From assembly GCF_017744675.1 (NCBI RefSeq), contig NZ_JAGIAV010000004.1, positions 62,001 through 126,000 of the forward strand: a stretch of 64,000 bases of DNA, written 5' to 3'. A model generated the notes under the pieces. It was given only the letters and a program-made list of their open reading frames with translations, searched no databases and was not told the origin of the DNA. Positions 8,126 to 17,306 of the stretch are shown here, piece by piece; position 1 is the stretch's first letter, and each line of letters starts with the position of its first letter. The DNA is from Flavobacterium sp. (GTDB lineage Bacteria; Bacteroidota; Bacteroidia; Flavobacteriales; Flavobacteriaceae). The position numbers and the translations under genes are program-made.

Positions 8126-9787
8126 ATGATTTACCCCAAAATAGCGCTTGCACAAAGCATTATCGAAATTTTATCTGCCAAAGGCATTGTTAATATTATA
8201 ATTTCTCCAGGATCTAGAAACGCACCGTTAACGATCGGATTTGCTCAAAACCCAAACTTTACCTGTTACAGTATTGCAGACGAGCGATGTGCCGCTTTTT
8301 TTGCTTTAGGAATTGCGCAGCAAACCAAACAGCCAACTGCAATTGTCTGTACTTCAGGATCAGCTTTATTGAATTATTATCCAGCTCTGGCAGAAGCATT
8401 TTATAGCCAGATTCCGTTAATTGTTATTTCTGCCGATCGTCCGCAGAGTAAAATCGATATTGGTGACGGACAAACTATTCGTCAGGAAAATGTTTTTGCT
8501 AATCATTCTGTTTTCAATGCTAATTTGACTGAAGAAGCATCAGAAGAAAACGATTTGAAAATCAATTTGGCAATTGAAACCGCTATTCTAAAAAAAGGTC
8601 CTGTTCACATCAACGCACCTTTTGAAGAACCTCTTTACGAGACAACAGAAGAACTTTCTGTAAAGTCTAAAATCACAAATCCAGAACCCGAAAAATATCC
8701 TAAAACGATAGAAAATAGTGAAGAGTTTGTTTCTGTATGGAATAATGCAAAGCGAAAATTGGTTTTGGTTGGAGTAAATGAAGCCAATAGCATTGACAAG
8801 GAAGTTATCGAAAAATTAGCTTCAGATCCGTCAGTTGTTGTGCTTACAGAAACGACTTCAAACCTTCATCATGAAAATTTCATCAATTCAATAGATACTT
8901 TAATTACTCCTTTTGATGATTTTGATTTTAAGCAATTTAATCCTGAAGTCTTAATTACTTTTGGCGGAATGGTGGTTTCAAAAAGAATCAAAGGTTTTTT
9001 ACGAAAATACAAACCAAAACACCATTGGCATATTGATACTTTACGTGCTTATGATACGTTTGGCGCATTGACAAAACATTTTGAAATGCAGCCTAATGAT
9101 TTCTTTAAAGACTTGCTTTCAAAAACAACTTTTGTAAAAAGCAATTATTTTAAGAACATCGATACGGTTTATAAAACAAGATTAGAGAGAAGAAAAGAAT
9201 ATTTGAGCCAAATAGGGTTTTCAGATTTCAAAGTTTTCGAGAAAGTAATCGAATCATTGCCTAAAAATACCTTGCTTCAAATCAGCAACAGTTCTGCAAT
9301 TCGCTATGCACAATTAATTGATATAGATAATTCTATTGAAGTTTTTTGCAATCGAGGAACAAGTGGTATCGATGGAAGTACTTCTACCGCAATTGGTGCA
9401 GCGGTTGGAAACAAAAAACAAACCATTTGTGTTACTGGAGATATCGGTTTTTTATACGATAGCAATGCGCTATGGAATTCATACATTCCGAAAAACTTCA
9501 AGATTATTTTGATTAATAATGGAGGAGGAGGAATCTTTAGAATCCTGCCAGGACATCAGGAAAAACCTGTTTTTAACACCTATTTCGAAACGTCGCATAA
9601 CCTGACAGCCGAACATTTGGCAAAAATGTACGGATTGAATTATTTCGCAGCTCATGATGAGCAGTCGTTAGAGAATGGTATAGCTTCTTTATATATCGCT
9701 AACGATGTTCCCGCTATTTTGGAAGTTTTCACGCCAACATATGAGAATGATCAAATCTTAAAACAGTATTTCAAATACTTGCATTGA
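8126..9787 (+). CDS. menD: 2-succinyl-5-enolpyruvyl-6-hydroxy-3-cyclohexene-1-carboxylate synthase (SEPHCHC synthase)
   Basis: This thiamine-diphosphate enzyme joins isochorismate and 2-oxoglutarate in menaquinone synthesis. The N-terminal ISPGSRNAPL motif, the conserved acidic residue in DERCAAFFALG (Glu53), and the C-terminal ThDP/Mg site GDIGFLYDSNALW...NNGGGGIF are typical of MenD. Length (553) is normal. A TAACTTTG element at 8055-8062 fits a Bacteroidota -7 promoter box. It is followed by DUF2853 and CvfB genes and, 2 kb further on, by menB, menA and menC. Confidence 0.97.
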   Translation: MIYPKIALAQSIIEILSAKGIVNIIISPGSRNAPLTIGFAQNPNFTCYSIADERCAAFFALGIAQQTKQPTAIVCTSGSALLNYYPALAEAFYSQIPLIVISADRPQSKIDIGDGQTIRQENVFANHSVFNANLTEEASEENDLKINLAIETAILKKGPVHINAPFEEPLYETTEELSVKSKITNPEPEKYPKTIENSEEFVSVWNNAKRKLVLVGVNEANSIDKEVIEKLASDPSVVVLTETTSNLHHENFINSIDTLITPFDDFDFKQFNPEVLITFGGMVVSKRIKGFLRKYKPKHHWHIDTLRAYDTFGALTKHFEMQPNDFFKDLLSKTTFVKSNYFKNIDTVYKTRLERRKEYLSQIGFSDFKVFEKVIESLPKNTLLQISNSSAIRYAQLIDIDNSIEVFCNRGTSGIDGSTSTAIGAAVGNKKQTICVTGDIGFLYDSNALWNSYIPKNFKIILINNGGGGIFRILPGHQEKPVFNTYFETSHNLTAEHLAKMYGLNYFAAHDEQSLENGIASLYIANDVPAILEVFTPTYENDQILKQYFKYLH

Positions 9788-9876
9788 TTTTGAAAGAAAA
9801 TATTTGTTAAATATTTTGATTAATTGCTTCTTTAACTATAGCTTTGGTGTATTATTCACCAATACATTTTATAGTT

Positions 9877-10218
9877 ATGAGCAAAAGAGAAGAATTAATC
9901 AAAAAGTACACAGCCGATTTAAAAGAAAAATGTGGCATTACAGCCAATGCAGATTTATTGACAAAAGTTACAATTGCTTGTGGTCCGTCAATTTATAATG
10001 ATGATGCTTCTACAGTAGCTTCTTCGCAGCCATCAGAATTGAATACCGTAAAAAACAACTTTCTAATCAAGAAATTAGGTTTGAAAGATGGTCCAGATTT
10101 AGACAAAGGAATTGATGCCGTTATGGAAAAATACGGAAAATCAAATAAACATAAATATAGAGCAGTAGTATATTATTTATTGACTGTACACTTTAAAAAA
10201 GAAAGCATCTTCAAATAA
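9877..10218 (+). CDS. DUF2853 family protein
   Basis: A 113-residue soluble protein starting MSKREELIKKYTADLKEK and containing the SIYNDDASTVASSQPSELNTV segment typical of DUF2853, a small helical family of unknown function. I chose the ATG at 9877 because the longer frame from 9844 adds residues unlike the family and uses a non-ATG start. It lies 89 bases after menD and is closed by a strong terminator, so it may be the last gene of a menD transcript. Confidence 0.85.
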   Translation: MSKREELIKKYTADLKEKCGITANADLLTKVTIACGPSIYNDDASTVASSQPSELNTVKNNFLIKKLGLKDGPDLDKGIDAVMEKYGKSNKHKYRAVVYYLLTVHFKKESIFK

Positions 10219-10238
10219 TTTGAATTTGATGCAACTTA

Positions 10239-10280
10239 AAAATCCCTTTATAACATCTGATTATAAAGGGATTTTCTATT
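10239..10280 (+). terminator. Terminator after the DUF2853 gene
   Basis: A perfect 15-bp stem (AAAATCCCTTTATAA and complement) with a 7-base loop, followed by a T-rich tract. It separates the menD-DUF2853 unit from cvfB. Confidence 0.88.
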
Positions 10281-10390
10281 TTTTACCTACAAATTAAGTT
10301 TTGTTAAAATTAATTTCTTTCTACCGAGCCAAACTTCGTACCTTTGCCTCTCAGAAACTTAGCAGTTCTACTGCTTAGAAATATATCATA

Positions 10391-11245
10391 ATGCTAGAAA
10401 TAGGAAAATACAATACTCTAACTATATTACGTGACACTAAAGTTGGTTTGTTTTTAGGAGATCCTGAAAATGATCCAGATGGCGTTCACGATGTTTTGCT
10501 TCCAAACAAATACGTACCAAAGGTATTTGAAATTGGAGAAGAATTAATCGTTTTTGTTTACTTAGATCACGAACAAAGACCTGTAGCAACTACTTTGGTG
10601 CCTTACATTTTATTGAATGAATTTGCACTTTTAAGAGTAAATTACATTAATAATGTCGGCGCTTTTATGGATTGGGGAATGGAAAAAGATATTCTTGTAC
10701 CGTTTAAAGAGCAGGCGCGCCCAATGGAAAAAGGAAAACGCTATTTGGTTTATCTATACTTAGACAAACAAACCAATCGTTTGGTGGCTTCAAGTAAAAC
10801 CAATCAGTTTTTGAGCAATGATGAGCTAACGGTTGAGAAAGGGGAAGAAGTAGATCTAATTGTTTCGCATATTACCGATATGGGAATTAATGTGATTATA
10901 AACGAGCGCCACAAAGGCCTTTTATATAAAGACGAAGTTTACGACGATGCGATAAGAACTGGAGATAGAATGCGCGGTTATATCAAAAACATTCGTCCAG
11001 ATCACAAAATTGATGTAGCACTTCAGGCCCAGGGTTTTGAAAGCATTGAACCAAATGCAGAAAAAATATTAAGCGAACTAAGAGCCAGCAGAGGTTTTCT
11101 TCGTTTAAACGATAACTCTCATCCAGAAGACATTAAAACTGTTTTGAAAATGAGTAAAAAATCATTTAAAAAAGCAATTGGATCTTTGTATAAAGAAAAA
11201 CTAATCGAGATTAAAGATGATGGAATCTATCTTGTGAAAGAATAA
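10391..11245 (+). CDS. CvfB/YitL family S1-like RNA-binding protein
   Basis: At 284 residues the protein has the CvfB layout: OB-fold/S1-like domains (~1-60, ~65-135, ~145-212, the last with MGINVIINERHKGLLY) and a C-terminal winged helix (~225-284). Staphylococcal CvfB binds RNA and affects virulence gene expression; in flavobacteria its role is unknown. A TACCTTTG box at 10339-10346 is a plausible -7 element, so it has its own promoter after the preceding terminator. Confidence 0.88.
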   Translation: MLEIGKYNTLTILRDTKVGLFLGDPENDPDGVHDVLLPNKYVPKVFEIGEELIVFVYLDHEQRPVATTLVPYILLNEFALLRVNYINNVGAFMDWGMEKDILVPFKEQARPMEKGKRYLVYLYLDKQTNRLVASSKTNQFLSNDELTVEKGEEVDLIVSHITDMGINVIINERHKGLLYKDEVYDDAIRTGDRMRGYIKNIRPDHKIDVALQAQGFESIEPNAEKILSELRASRGFLRLNDNSHPEDIKTVLKMSKKSFKKAIGSLYKEKLIEIKDDGIYLVKE

Positions 11246-12036
11246 AATTGTATAAATCCCAATATTTTAAATTCCAAATTCCAATTGAAGTTTGGAATTT
11301 AAAAAAATTAAAATTTTATTTTGCGTAAGCAAAATCATTGTAACACAAAAGGCTGCTCATTACAAGCAGCCTTTCGCTTTTTATTCAGTTTTAAAAAAAA
11401 TTGTAATTAAAAAAAAACAGAAATAAAATAATTCGAATCCATCTCAGAACAATAGCTTTACGAATTTTAGAAATTGTACCATTGATGGTATGTCTTTTAA
11501 ATAATTAATGCACCTATCTTAAAAGCAAAAAAGAGAATTTCACGGCTCATCCATTGGTTTTATAATATAACTTTTAGAAAGTGGTGAATTAGTACTTTTT
11601 TCCTCTTTTCGTTATCATTTCTATACTAATTAATAGACAATTCTAACATTTAACCTTAGGTGTTACTTTTTTCTTTTTGAAGTTTCGACAAACACATAAA
11701 TCATTTGCTCCTTTAATTGAGGTTTGTTACTTAAAACCCTAAAAAAATGAGCGACAAATTTTTTAAATTTTCTCAAAAAAATCATTTTTTAGGTTAATAA
11801 ATCAGTGAAAGAAAATCAATCTGAAATCTTTGAAATAATTTGTATCTTATTGATTTCTAGGGTGTAAAATTAATTATTATTTTTCTAAACTAATGTTAAA
11901 AAATGTTATTTTTTGTAAGTAAATACTAATTGTTAACATTACGCGTCAATTTAGCAAAGACTTAAGGCAGATTGAGTAGGTAAAGTAGTAAAAATGCTTT
12001 ATTTTTACCGTATAATTATTTAAACAAAAAATCAAA
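11246..12036. other. 790-base AT-rich intergenic region before menB
   Basis: No ORF with family features is present. Close to cvfB there are two hairpins (11267-11302 and 11348-11380). The middle part is very AT-rich with no recognisable RNA family. Just before menB there is a short hairpin (GTAAAAAT, loop GCTTT, ATTTTTAC at 11988-12008). The length is unusual for this compact region; it may hold a small RNA or a long menB leader, but I cannot show either. Confidence 0.5.
11348..11382 (+). terminator. Second terminator-like hairpin after cvfB
   Basis: A 10-bp GC-containing stem (AAAGGCTGCT and complement) with a 7-base loop, followed by CGCTTTTTATT. A weaker AT-rich hairpin (TTAAATTCCAAA arms, 11267-11302) lies just upstream, so cvfB is followed by two possible stops. 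Confidence 0.75.
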
Positions 12037-12870
12037 ATGGATTGGATTACAGCCAGAGAATTTGAAGATATAACTTATAAAAAATGCAACGGAGTAGCGA
12101 GAATAGCCTTTAACAGACCTAATGTTAGAAATGCATTCCGTCCTAAAACTACTTCAGAATTATACCAAGCTTTTTACGATGCACAAGAAGATACTTCAAT
12201 TGGAGTTGTTTTGCTTTCTGCTGAAGGGCCTTCAACAAAAGACGGAGTTTATTCTTTCTGCAGTGGTGGAGATCAAAACGCGCGCGGACATCAAGGATAT
12301 GTTGGCGACGATGGTCAGCACCGTTTAAATATTTTAGAAGTACAGCGTTTAATTCGCTTTATGCCAAAAGTGGTTATTGCTGTAGTTCCTGGTTGGGCTG
12401 TAGGTGGCGGACATAGTTTGCATGTAGTTTGCGATATGACGCTAGCGAGTAAAGAACACGCTATTTTTAAACAGACAGATGCAGACGTAACAAGCTTTGA
12501 CGGTGGTTACGGATCGGCATATTTGGCTAAAATGGTAGGACAGAAAAAAGCTCGTGAAATTTTCTTTTTAGGTAGAAATTATTCTGCTCAAGAAGCTTTC
12601 GAAATGGGAATGGTAAATGCTGTAATTCCGCACGACGAACTGGAAGCAACTGCTTACGAGTGGGCGCAGGAAATTCTTCAAAAATCACCAACATCTATAA
12701 AAATGCTGAAATTTGCAATGAACTTAACAGACGACGGAATGGTCGGACAACAAGTTTTTGCAGGAGAAGCAACCCGTTTGGCTTACATGACCGAAGAAGC
12801 CAAAGAAGGAAGAAACGCTTTCTTAGAAAAAAGAAAACCGAACTTCGGCGAAAATAAATGGTTACCATAA
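12037..12870 (+). CDS. menB: 1,4-dihydroxy-2-naphthoyl-CoA synthase
   Basis: This crotonase-fold enzyme closes the second ring of the naphthoquinone by converting o-succinylbenzoyl-CoA to DHNA-CoA. Characteristic MenB segments are FCSGGDQNARG, the oxyanion-hole region GWAVGGGHSLHVVCDMTLAS, and QTDADVTSFDGGYGSAYLA. Length (277) is normal. menA follows after an 89-base spacer that contains a hairpin repeat. The product is a CoA thioester, so a thioesterase is needed before MenA can act. Confidence 0.97.
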   Translation: MDWITAREFEDITYKKCNGVARIAFNRPNVRNAFRPKTTSELYQAFYDAQEDTSIGVVLLSAEGPSTKDGVYSFCSGGDQNARGHQGYVGDDGQHRLNILEVQRLIRFMPKVVIAVVPGWAVGGGHSLHVVCDMTLASKEHAIFKQTDADVTSFDGGYGSAYLAKMVGQKKAREIFFLGRNYSAQEAFEMGMVNAVIPHDELEATAYEWAQEILQKSPTSIKMLKFAMNLTDDGMVGQQVFAGEATRLAYMTEEAKEGRNAFLEKRKPNFGENKWLP

Positions 12871-12890
12871 TTTAAAAAGTTATAAAGTTG

Positions 12891-12926
12891 CAAGTTTCAG
12901 GTTCCAAGTTGAAAACCTGAAACTTG
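12891..12926. repeat. Hairpin repeat between menB and menA
   Basis: Perfect 13-bp inverted arms (CAAGTTTCAGGTT and AACCTGAAACTTG) flank a 10-base loop, followed by further partial copies of the GAAACCTGAAAC unit. It is one of several dispersed intergenic hairpins in the window. No T-run follows, so it may not stop transcription. Confidence 0.75.
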
Positions 12927-12959
12927 AAACCTGAAACAAAAAAAACTAAATTTAAAATA

Positions 12960-13922
12960 ATGAAACATTGGATTGAAGCCGCAAGACTGCGCACATTACC
13001 TTTATCAGTTTCCGGAATTATAGTTGGAAGCATTTATGCATTGTCAAATCCAACAGAAACTATTAACACTCCAACAGAAGTATTCAGCTGGAAAATTTTT
13101 GGTTTTTCTTTATTGACAACATTAGGATTACAGGTTTTATCCAATTTTGCAAACGATTATGGAGACGGAGTAAAAGGTACCGACAACGCAGACCGAGTTG
13201 GGCCTCAGCGTGCTATTCAGAGCGGAGCTATTACGCCTCAGGCAATGAAAAAAGCTATTATTATCACTTCGTTTTTGACTTTATTGTCTGCGATAATATT
13301 AATTTATTTTGCTTTTGGAAAAGACAATTTCGGATACTCAATCTTTTTTCTATTATTAGGAATTGCGGCTATCGTATCTGCAATTAAATATACTGTAGGT
13401 AATTCAGCTTATGGCTACAGAGGATTAGGAGATTTATTCGTGTTCATTTTCTTTGGATTGGTAAGCACTTTGGGCGTAAACTTTTTGTATGCAAAAGAAG
13501 TACATCCGCTTTTGATTCTTCCAGCAGTAGCAATCGGATTATTGAGCGTTGGGGTTTTAAACCTAAATAATATGCGCGATCAGGAATCAGATAAAAAATC
13601 AGGCAAAAACACCATTGTAGTGCAACTTGGAGCTAAAAGAGCTAAAAATTATCACTTTTTCTTAATCATTACTGCAATGATTTTGGTAGTTGTTTTTGCT
13701 ATTTTAAGCGATTACAACTTCGACCAATATCTGTTTTTACTGGCCTATATTCCGTTGACAAAACATTTAATTACAGTTTACAAAAACCAAGATCCAAAAT
13801 TGCTAGATCCAGAATTGAAAAAACTGGCATTAAGCACATTTTTGCTTTCTATATTACTTACAGTATGTATGATTTCGCTAATTTCAGACATTATTGTAAA
13901 CCTCTTTTTAGGAGGAAGATAA
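12960..13922 (+). CDS. menA: 1,4-dihydroxy-2-naphthoate prenyltransferase
   Basis: A UbiA-superfamily membrane enzyme that attaches the polyprenyl chain to DHNA. About eight to nine hydrophobic segments are present, with the two aspartate-rich motifs NDYGDGVKGTD and NNMRDQESDKKSG that bind the prenyl diphosphate through Mg. I start it at the ATG at 12960 (MKHWIEAARLRTLPLSVSG, 320 residues), since the longer frame from 12924 reads through the preceding repeat. It is followed after 29 bases by an MBL-fold hydrolase. Confidence 0.96.
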   Translation: MKHWIEAARLRTLPLSVSGIIVGSIYALSNPTETINTPTEVFSWKIFGFSLLTTLGLQVLSNFANDYGDGVKGTDNADRVGPQRAIQSGAITPQAMKKAIIITSFLTLLSAIILIYFAFGKDNFGYSIFFLLLGIAAIVSAIKYTVGNSAYGYRGLGDLFVFIFFGLVSTLGVNFLYAKEVHPLLILPAVAIGLLSVGVLNLNNMRDQESDKKSGKNTIVVQLGAKRAKNYHFFLIITAMILVVVFAILSDYNFDQYLFLLAYIPLTKHLITVYKNQDPKLLDPELKKLALSTFLLSILLTVCMISLISDIIVNLFLGGR

Positions 13923-13951
13923 AACAACGTTTAACTTAAAAAGGTAACAAA

Positions 13952-14629
13952 ATGAAAATTACATACTACGGACACGCTTCATTAGGAATTGAAGTAGGAG
14001 GAAAACACATTATTGTGGATCCATTTATTACCGGAAATCCACAAGCTGCAGCAATCAATCTTAGCACCATAAAAGCCGATTATATTTTACTGACGCATGC
14101 ACACTCCGATCACGTTTTGGATGTTGAAGCAATTGCAAAAAATACAAAAGCAGTTATCGTTTCTAATGCTGAAATTGCAAGCTATTATGCAAAAAGAGGA
14201 TTCAATTCGCACCCAATGAATCACGGAGGAAGCTGGAAATTCGATTTCGGAAAGGTCAAATATGTAAACGCAATTCACTCAAGCAGCTTTCCTGACGGCA
14301 CTTACGGAGGAAACCCTGGAGGTTTTGTTATTGAAAGCGAACACAAAAATATCTACATTGCTGGAGATACTGCTTTAACATACGACATGAAATTAATTCC
14401 GCTTCGTACAAAACTGGATTTAGCAATTCTTCCGATCGGGAACAACTTTACAATGGATGTTGAAGATGCTATTATTGCTTCAGATTTTGTAGAATGTGAT
14501 AAAGTTTTAGGATATCACTACGACACTTTTGGTTATATCGAAATCAATCACGAGGAATCAATTCGTAAGTTTTTCGATAAAGGAAAAGATTTGATGCTTT
14601 TGCCAATCGGAGAATCTATTGAATTATAA
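13952..14629 (+). CDS. Metal-dependent hydrolase, metallo-beta-lactamase fold (UPF0173-like)
   Basis: A 225-residue cytoplasmic protein with the metal-binding THAHSDHVLD motif, further ligands in AIHSSS and GDTALTYDMK, and the family ending. It matches the small UPF0173/YtkL-like group of MBL hydrolases with unknown substrate. It sits 29 bases after menA and before menC, inside the menaquinone cluster. Since the pathway needs DHNA-CoA hydrolysis between MenB and MenA and no hotdog thioesterase is seen here, it is a candidate for that step; this is inference from position only. Confidence 0.87.
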   Translation: MKITYYGHASLGIEVGGKHIIVDPFITGNPQAAAINLSTIKADYILLTHAHSDHVLDVEAIAKNTKAVIVSNAEIASYYAKRGFNSHPMNHGGSWKFDFGKVKYVNAIHSSSFPDGTYGGNPGGFVIESEHKNIYIAGDTALTYDMKLIPLRTKLDLAILPIGNNFTMDVEDAIIASDFVECDKVLGYHYDTFGYIEINHEESIRKFFDKGKDLMLLPIGESIEL

Positions 14630-14656
14630 TTGTCATCCTGAGCGAAAACGAAGGAG

Positions 14657-14779
14657 CTAATCCCGCTTTCGGCTATATCTTTTTAAGGCAAAGAAAAATT
14701 GCCTTAAAAAGGATACCGCCTCAAACGAAGTTCACTGAACTCCGATTAAAATAAAATCTAAGTGAAGTAATCGGGGCTA
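14657..14779. repeat. Dispersed palindromic element, copy 1 (inverted, with insertion)
   Basis: Read on the minus strand this matches the element at 25580-25650: TAGCCCCGAT at one end, a GCGGTATCC box, a small stem-loop, then GATATAGC and AGCGGGAT boxes. This copy carries about 45 extra bases between the TAGCCCCGAT end and the GCGGTATCC box. It begins next to a TCATCCTGAGCGAAAACGAAGG segment (14633-14654) that resembles another common flavobacterial repeat. Confidence 0.7.
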
Positions 14780-14872
14780 TGTACTCAATTCCATAAGAAA
14801 GTTATTTGGCATAATCTATGTTAATTTAAATTTGAGTTTTAAAAGTAAAAATCATTTTAATCTATAAAATCC

Positions 14873-16099
14873 GTGGCAGTTAAAGCATCATCACGAAGTA
14901 TAACTTTCAAAATAATTTTAGCATTACTTATTACGGTTTCCTTTAACGCATTTGCACAAAAAGACGGTTATTGGGACAAAGAGCGAGCAACAACCAAAGA
15001 AATTATGGTTCCGGCACGCGATAGAATTTCTATACCAACAGAAGATTTACCCGTTGGAACCACAGAAATTGTATACAGAATCACACTTTTAGACAAAAAT
15101 CAAGAAATGGCCAACAGTTTGGTCTCTCTTTTAAAAGCTATTTCAGATCCAACAGGCGTAAGCCAAGGCTCTGCAGGAGCTGTTTTCCTGATGTCGAAAA
15201 TTTCAGGTGATGACGAATGCACCTATTCGATTTTTACCTCAAACGAAAATGCCAAAAAATATGTTGCTGATGGCAAAATAGATAAAGCTTGCTATACTCA
15301 GGCAGAACCAGTAAGCAAAGACGCCAAACGTTTATCTGTTGGTAAGTCTTCTTGTTTAAAAGAAAATATTAGCACTATTTGGTTTGGTTTTGAAAGTAAA
15401 AATTGGCTGTTAAGTCAGAAAGTGGTTTTAGAAGTTGTGCCTTGGGTAGATACAAAACTTAATCGTGGTTGGAATCAAGACAATAAGAACGAAATTATAA
15501 GTTTGTGCAAAACTTCTACTATGGCTCAAAAAATGGCCAATTCAGATGATTTTTGCGTTTGCATATTAAATAAAATCATGAAACAATATCGTTATGATGA
15601 GTTTCAGAAATTATTGGCTGTAGAAAAAACAAAAGTGTATAAAGATTTCGGAAACAGCTGTTATAAAGATGCCGATATTTCAAAAAATGTTTTCAACGAT
15701 TTAAGAACGCAAACCGCTTCCTTAATCAAAGCCCAAAAATACAACGAAGCGATTCCAAAATTGAACACTATTGTTAATGAAGGAAAAGCAACAGCTCTGG
15801 ATTATAGTTCGTTAGGCTACTGCTATATTCTAACCAAACAATATGCAAAAGCATTAAAAGTGCTTCAAGAAGGTGAAAAATTGGATGACACAGAATTGCA
15901 AGTGAAATTAAACTTAGCACATGTTTATTTAGTGAGCGACGATTACAGCGCAGCCAAAGCGATTTACAAAAAATACCAAACACAAAACGTTACAGACAGT
16001 TTGAGCTGGATTGAGAAAACAAAACTTGATTTTAAATCTTTTGAAAAAGCAGGTTTACCTTCAAAAGATTTCGAAAAAATCCTAAAATTATATAATTAA
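14873..16099 (+). CDS. Exported TPR-containing protein, unknown function
   Basis: A signal peptide (hydrophobic ITFKIILALLITVSFNAFAQ) precedes a novel N-terminal region with several Cys residues and C-terminal tetratricopeptide-like helices (~275-370: KYNEAIPKLNTIVNEG..., KQYAKALKVLQEGEKLDD..., DDYSAAKAIYKKY). The only usable start is the GTG at 14873: an in-frame TAA lies at 14858 and no ATG precedes the signal peptide. That GTG falls in an ATCCGTGGC segment resembling a dispersed repeat. It lies between the MBL hydrolase and menC, but nothing links it to menaquinone chemistry. Confidence 0.8.
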   Translation: MAVKASSRSITFKIILALLITVSFNAFAQKDGYWDKERATTKEIMVPARDRISIPTEDLPVGTTEIVYRITLLDKNQEMANSLVSLLKAISDPTGVSQGSAGAVFLMSKISGDDECTYSIFTSNENAKKYVADGKIDKACYTQAEPVSKDAKRLSVGKSSCLKENISTIWFGFESKNWLLSQKVVLEVVPWVDTKLNRGWNQDNKNEIISLCKTSTMAQKMANSDDFCVCILNKIMKQYRYDEFQKLLAVEKTKVYKDFGNSCYKDADISKNVFNDLRTQTASLIKAQKYNEAIPKLNTIVNEGKATALDYSSLGYCYILTKQYAKALKVLQEGEKLDDTELQVKLNLAHVYLVSDDYSAAKAIYKKYQTQNVTDSLSWIEKTKLDFKSFEKAGLPSKDFEKILKLYN

Positions 16100-16179
16100 G
16101 TTTCTAAGACACTAGCATTTTTAAAGATTTAGAAAACTTAGCACCTCAGTACCTTAGCATCTTAGTACCTTCAAAAAAA

Positions 16180-17202
16180 ATGAACGCATCCTATCACAAA
16201 TATTTACTAGAATTTAAACGTCCATCTGGAACTTCTAGAGGGATTATGACCGAGAAAGAAACTTGGTTTATAACGCTGGAAGAAAATGGAAAAAAAGGAA
16301 TAGGAGAGTGCGGAATACTGCGTGGTTTAAGCGCAGACGATCGCCCAGATTACGAAGAAAAACTAAAATGGGCATGCGAAAATATTCATTTAGGAGAAAA
16401 GGCGCTTTGGGAAGCATTATTAGAATTCCCTTCGATTCAATTCGGAATAGAAATGGCTTTTTTATCTCTTAAAAGTGAAAATGCGTATATTTTATTTCCA
16501 TCAGACTTCACCAAAAATTCAAGTTCTATAGCCATAAATGGGTTAGTTTGGATGGGTGAAGCCTCTTTTATGAAAGAGCAAATAGAAGAGAAGTTAGCTG
16601 ACGGTTTTAACTGCATAAAACTTAAAATTGGAGCAATTGATTTCAATAAAGAATTAGAATTATTGCAATTTATTAGAAGCCATTTTTCTCCAGAAGAAAT
16701 AGAAATCAGGGTAGATGCCAATGGTGCTTTTTCTTCAGCGGAAACTTTAGATAAATTAAATCAACTAAATCAATTTAAGCTTCATAGCATAGAACAGCCA
16801 ATTAAGAAAGGTCAAATTAAAGAAATGGCTGAGTTGTGCAAACAAACACCGTTTCCAATTGCTTTAGACGAAGAATTGATTGGAGTGTTTTCATTTGAAG
16901 CAAAAGAAAAATTGCTTCAAGAAATCAAACCTCAATACATCATCTTGAAACCAAGTTTTATCGGTGGTTTTCGTGGCACGCAAGAATGGATAGACTTAGC
17001 TGAAAAATATAATATTGGCTGGTGGATTACATCAGCACTAGAAAGCAATATCGGACTAAATGCCATTGCTCAATGGACATTTACATTAAATTCAAATATG
17101 CCACAAGGCCTTGGCACTGGCTCTTTATATACTAATAATATAGATTGCCCGCTAGAAGTAAAAAATGGACAGTTATGGTATAGTTCTTCTAAGACGTGGT
17201 AA
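16180..17202 (+). CDS. menC: o-Succinylbenzoate synthase (enolase superfamily)
   Basis: MenC dehydrates SHCHC to o-succinylbenzoate. The enolase-superfamily catalytic elements are in order: the Lys pair in KLKIG, the metal ligands in VDANGAF, IEQP and LDEE, and the second Lys in IILKPSFIGG. Length (340) is usual. It is separated from the TPR gene by 80 bases that contain degenerate CTTAGCACCT/CTTAGTACCT repeats. No menE, menF or menH is found in the window, so these must lie elsewhere. Confidence 0.95.
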   Translation: MNASYHKYLLEFKRPSGTSRGIMTEKETWFITLEENGKKGIGECGILRGLSADDRPDYEEKLKWACENIHLGEKALWEALLEFPSIQFGIEMAFLSLKSENAYILFPSDFTKNSSSIAINGLVWMGEASFMKEQIEEKLADGFNCIKLKIGAIDFNKELELLQFIRSHFSPEEIEIRVDANGAFSSAETLDKLNQLNQFKLHSIEQPIKKGQIKEMAELCKQTPFPIALDEELIGVFSFEAKEKLLQEIKPQYIILKPSFIGGFRGTQEWIDLAEKYNIGWWITSALESNIGLNAIAQWTFTLNSNMPQGLGTGSLYTNNIDCPLEVKNGQLWYSSSKTW

Positions 17203-17208
17203 AGTAAC

Positions 17209-17292
17209 AAAGTGACAGAGAAACAAAGTGACAAAGGTTTGCTCAAAGTATTTCATCTTTGCTGCTTTGGCACTTTGTTTCTCTGTCACTTT
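17209..17292. repeat. Perfect 22-bp inverted repeat after menC
   Basis: The arms 17209-17230 and 17271-17292 are perfect reverse complements (core GTGACAGAGAAACAAAGTG) around a 40-base loop that itself contains degenerate copies of the TTTGCT/CTTTGC unit. It lies between the convergent menC and the HhH protein gene and could act as a bidirectional stop. Confidence 0.85.
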
Positions 17293-17306
17293 GTCTCTTT
17301 AAGAAG

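Noticed and set aside
9304..9501. Minus-strand ORF inside menD
   Set aside because: It lies wholly within the well-supported menD frame, has no family features and its residues reflect the antisense of menD codons.
12037..14629. Complete menaquinone pathway in this window
   Set aside because: menD, menB, menA and menC are present, but no menE, menF or menH can be found in the window.
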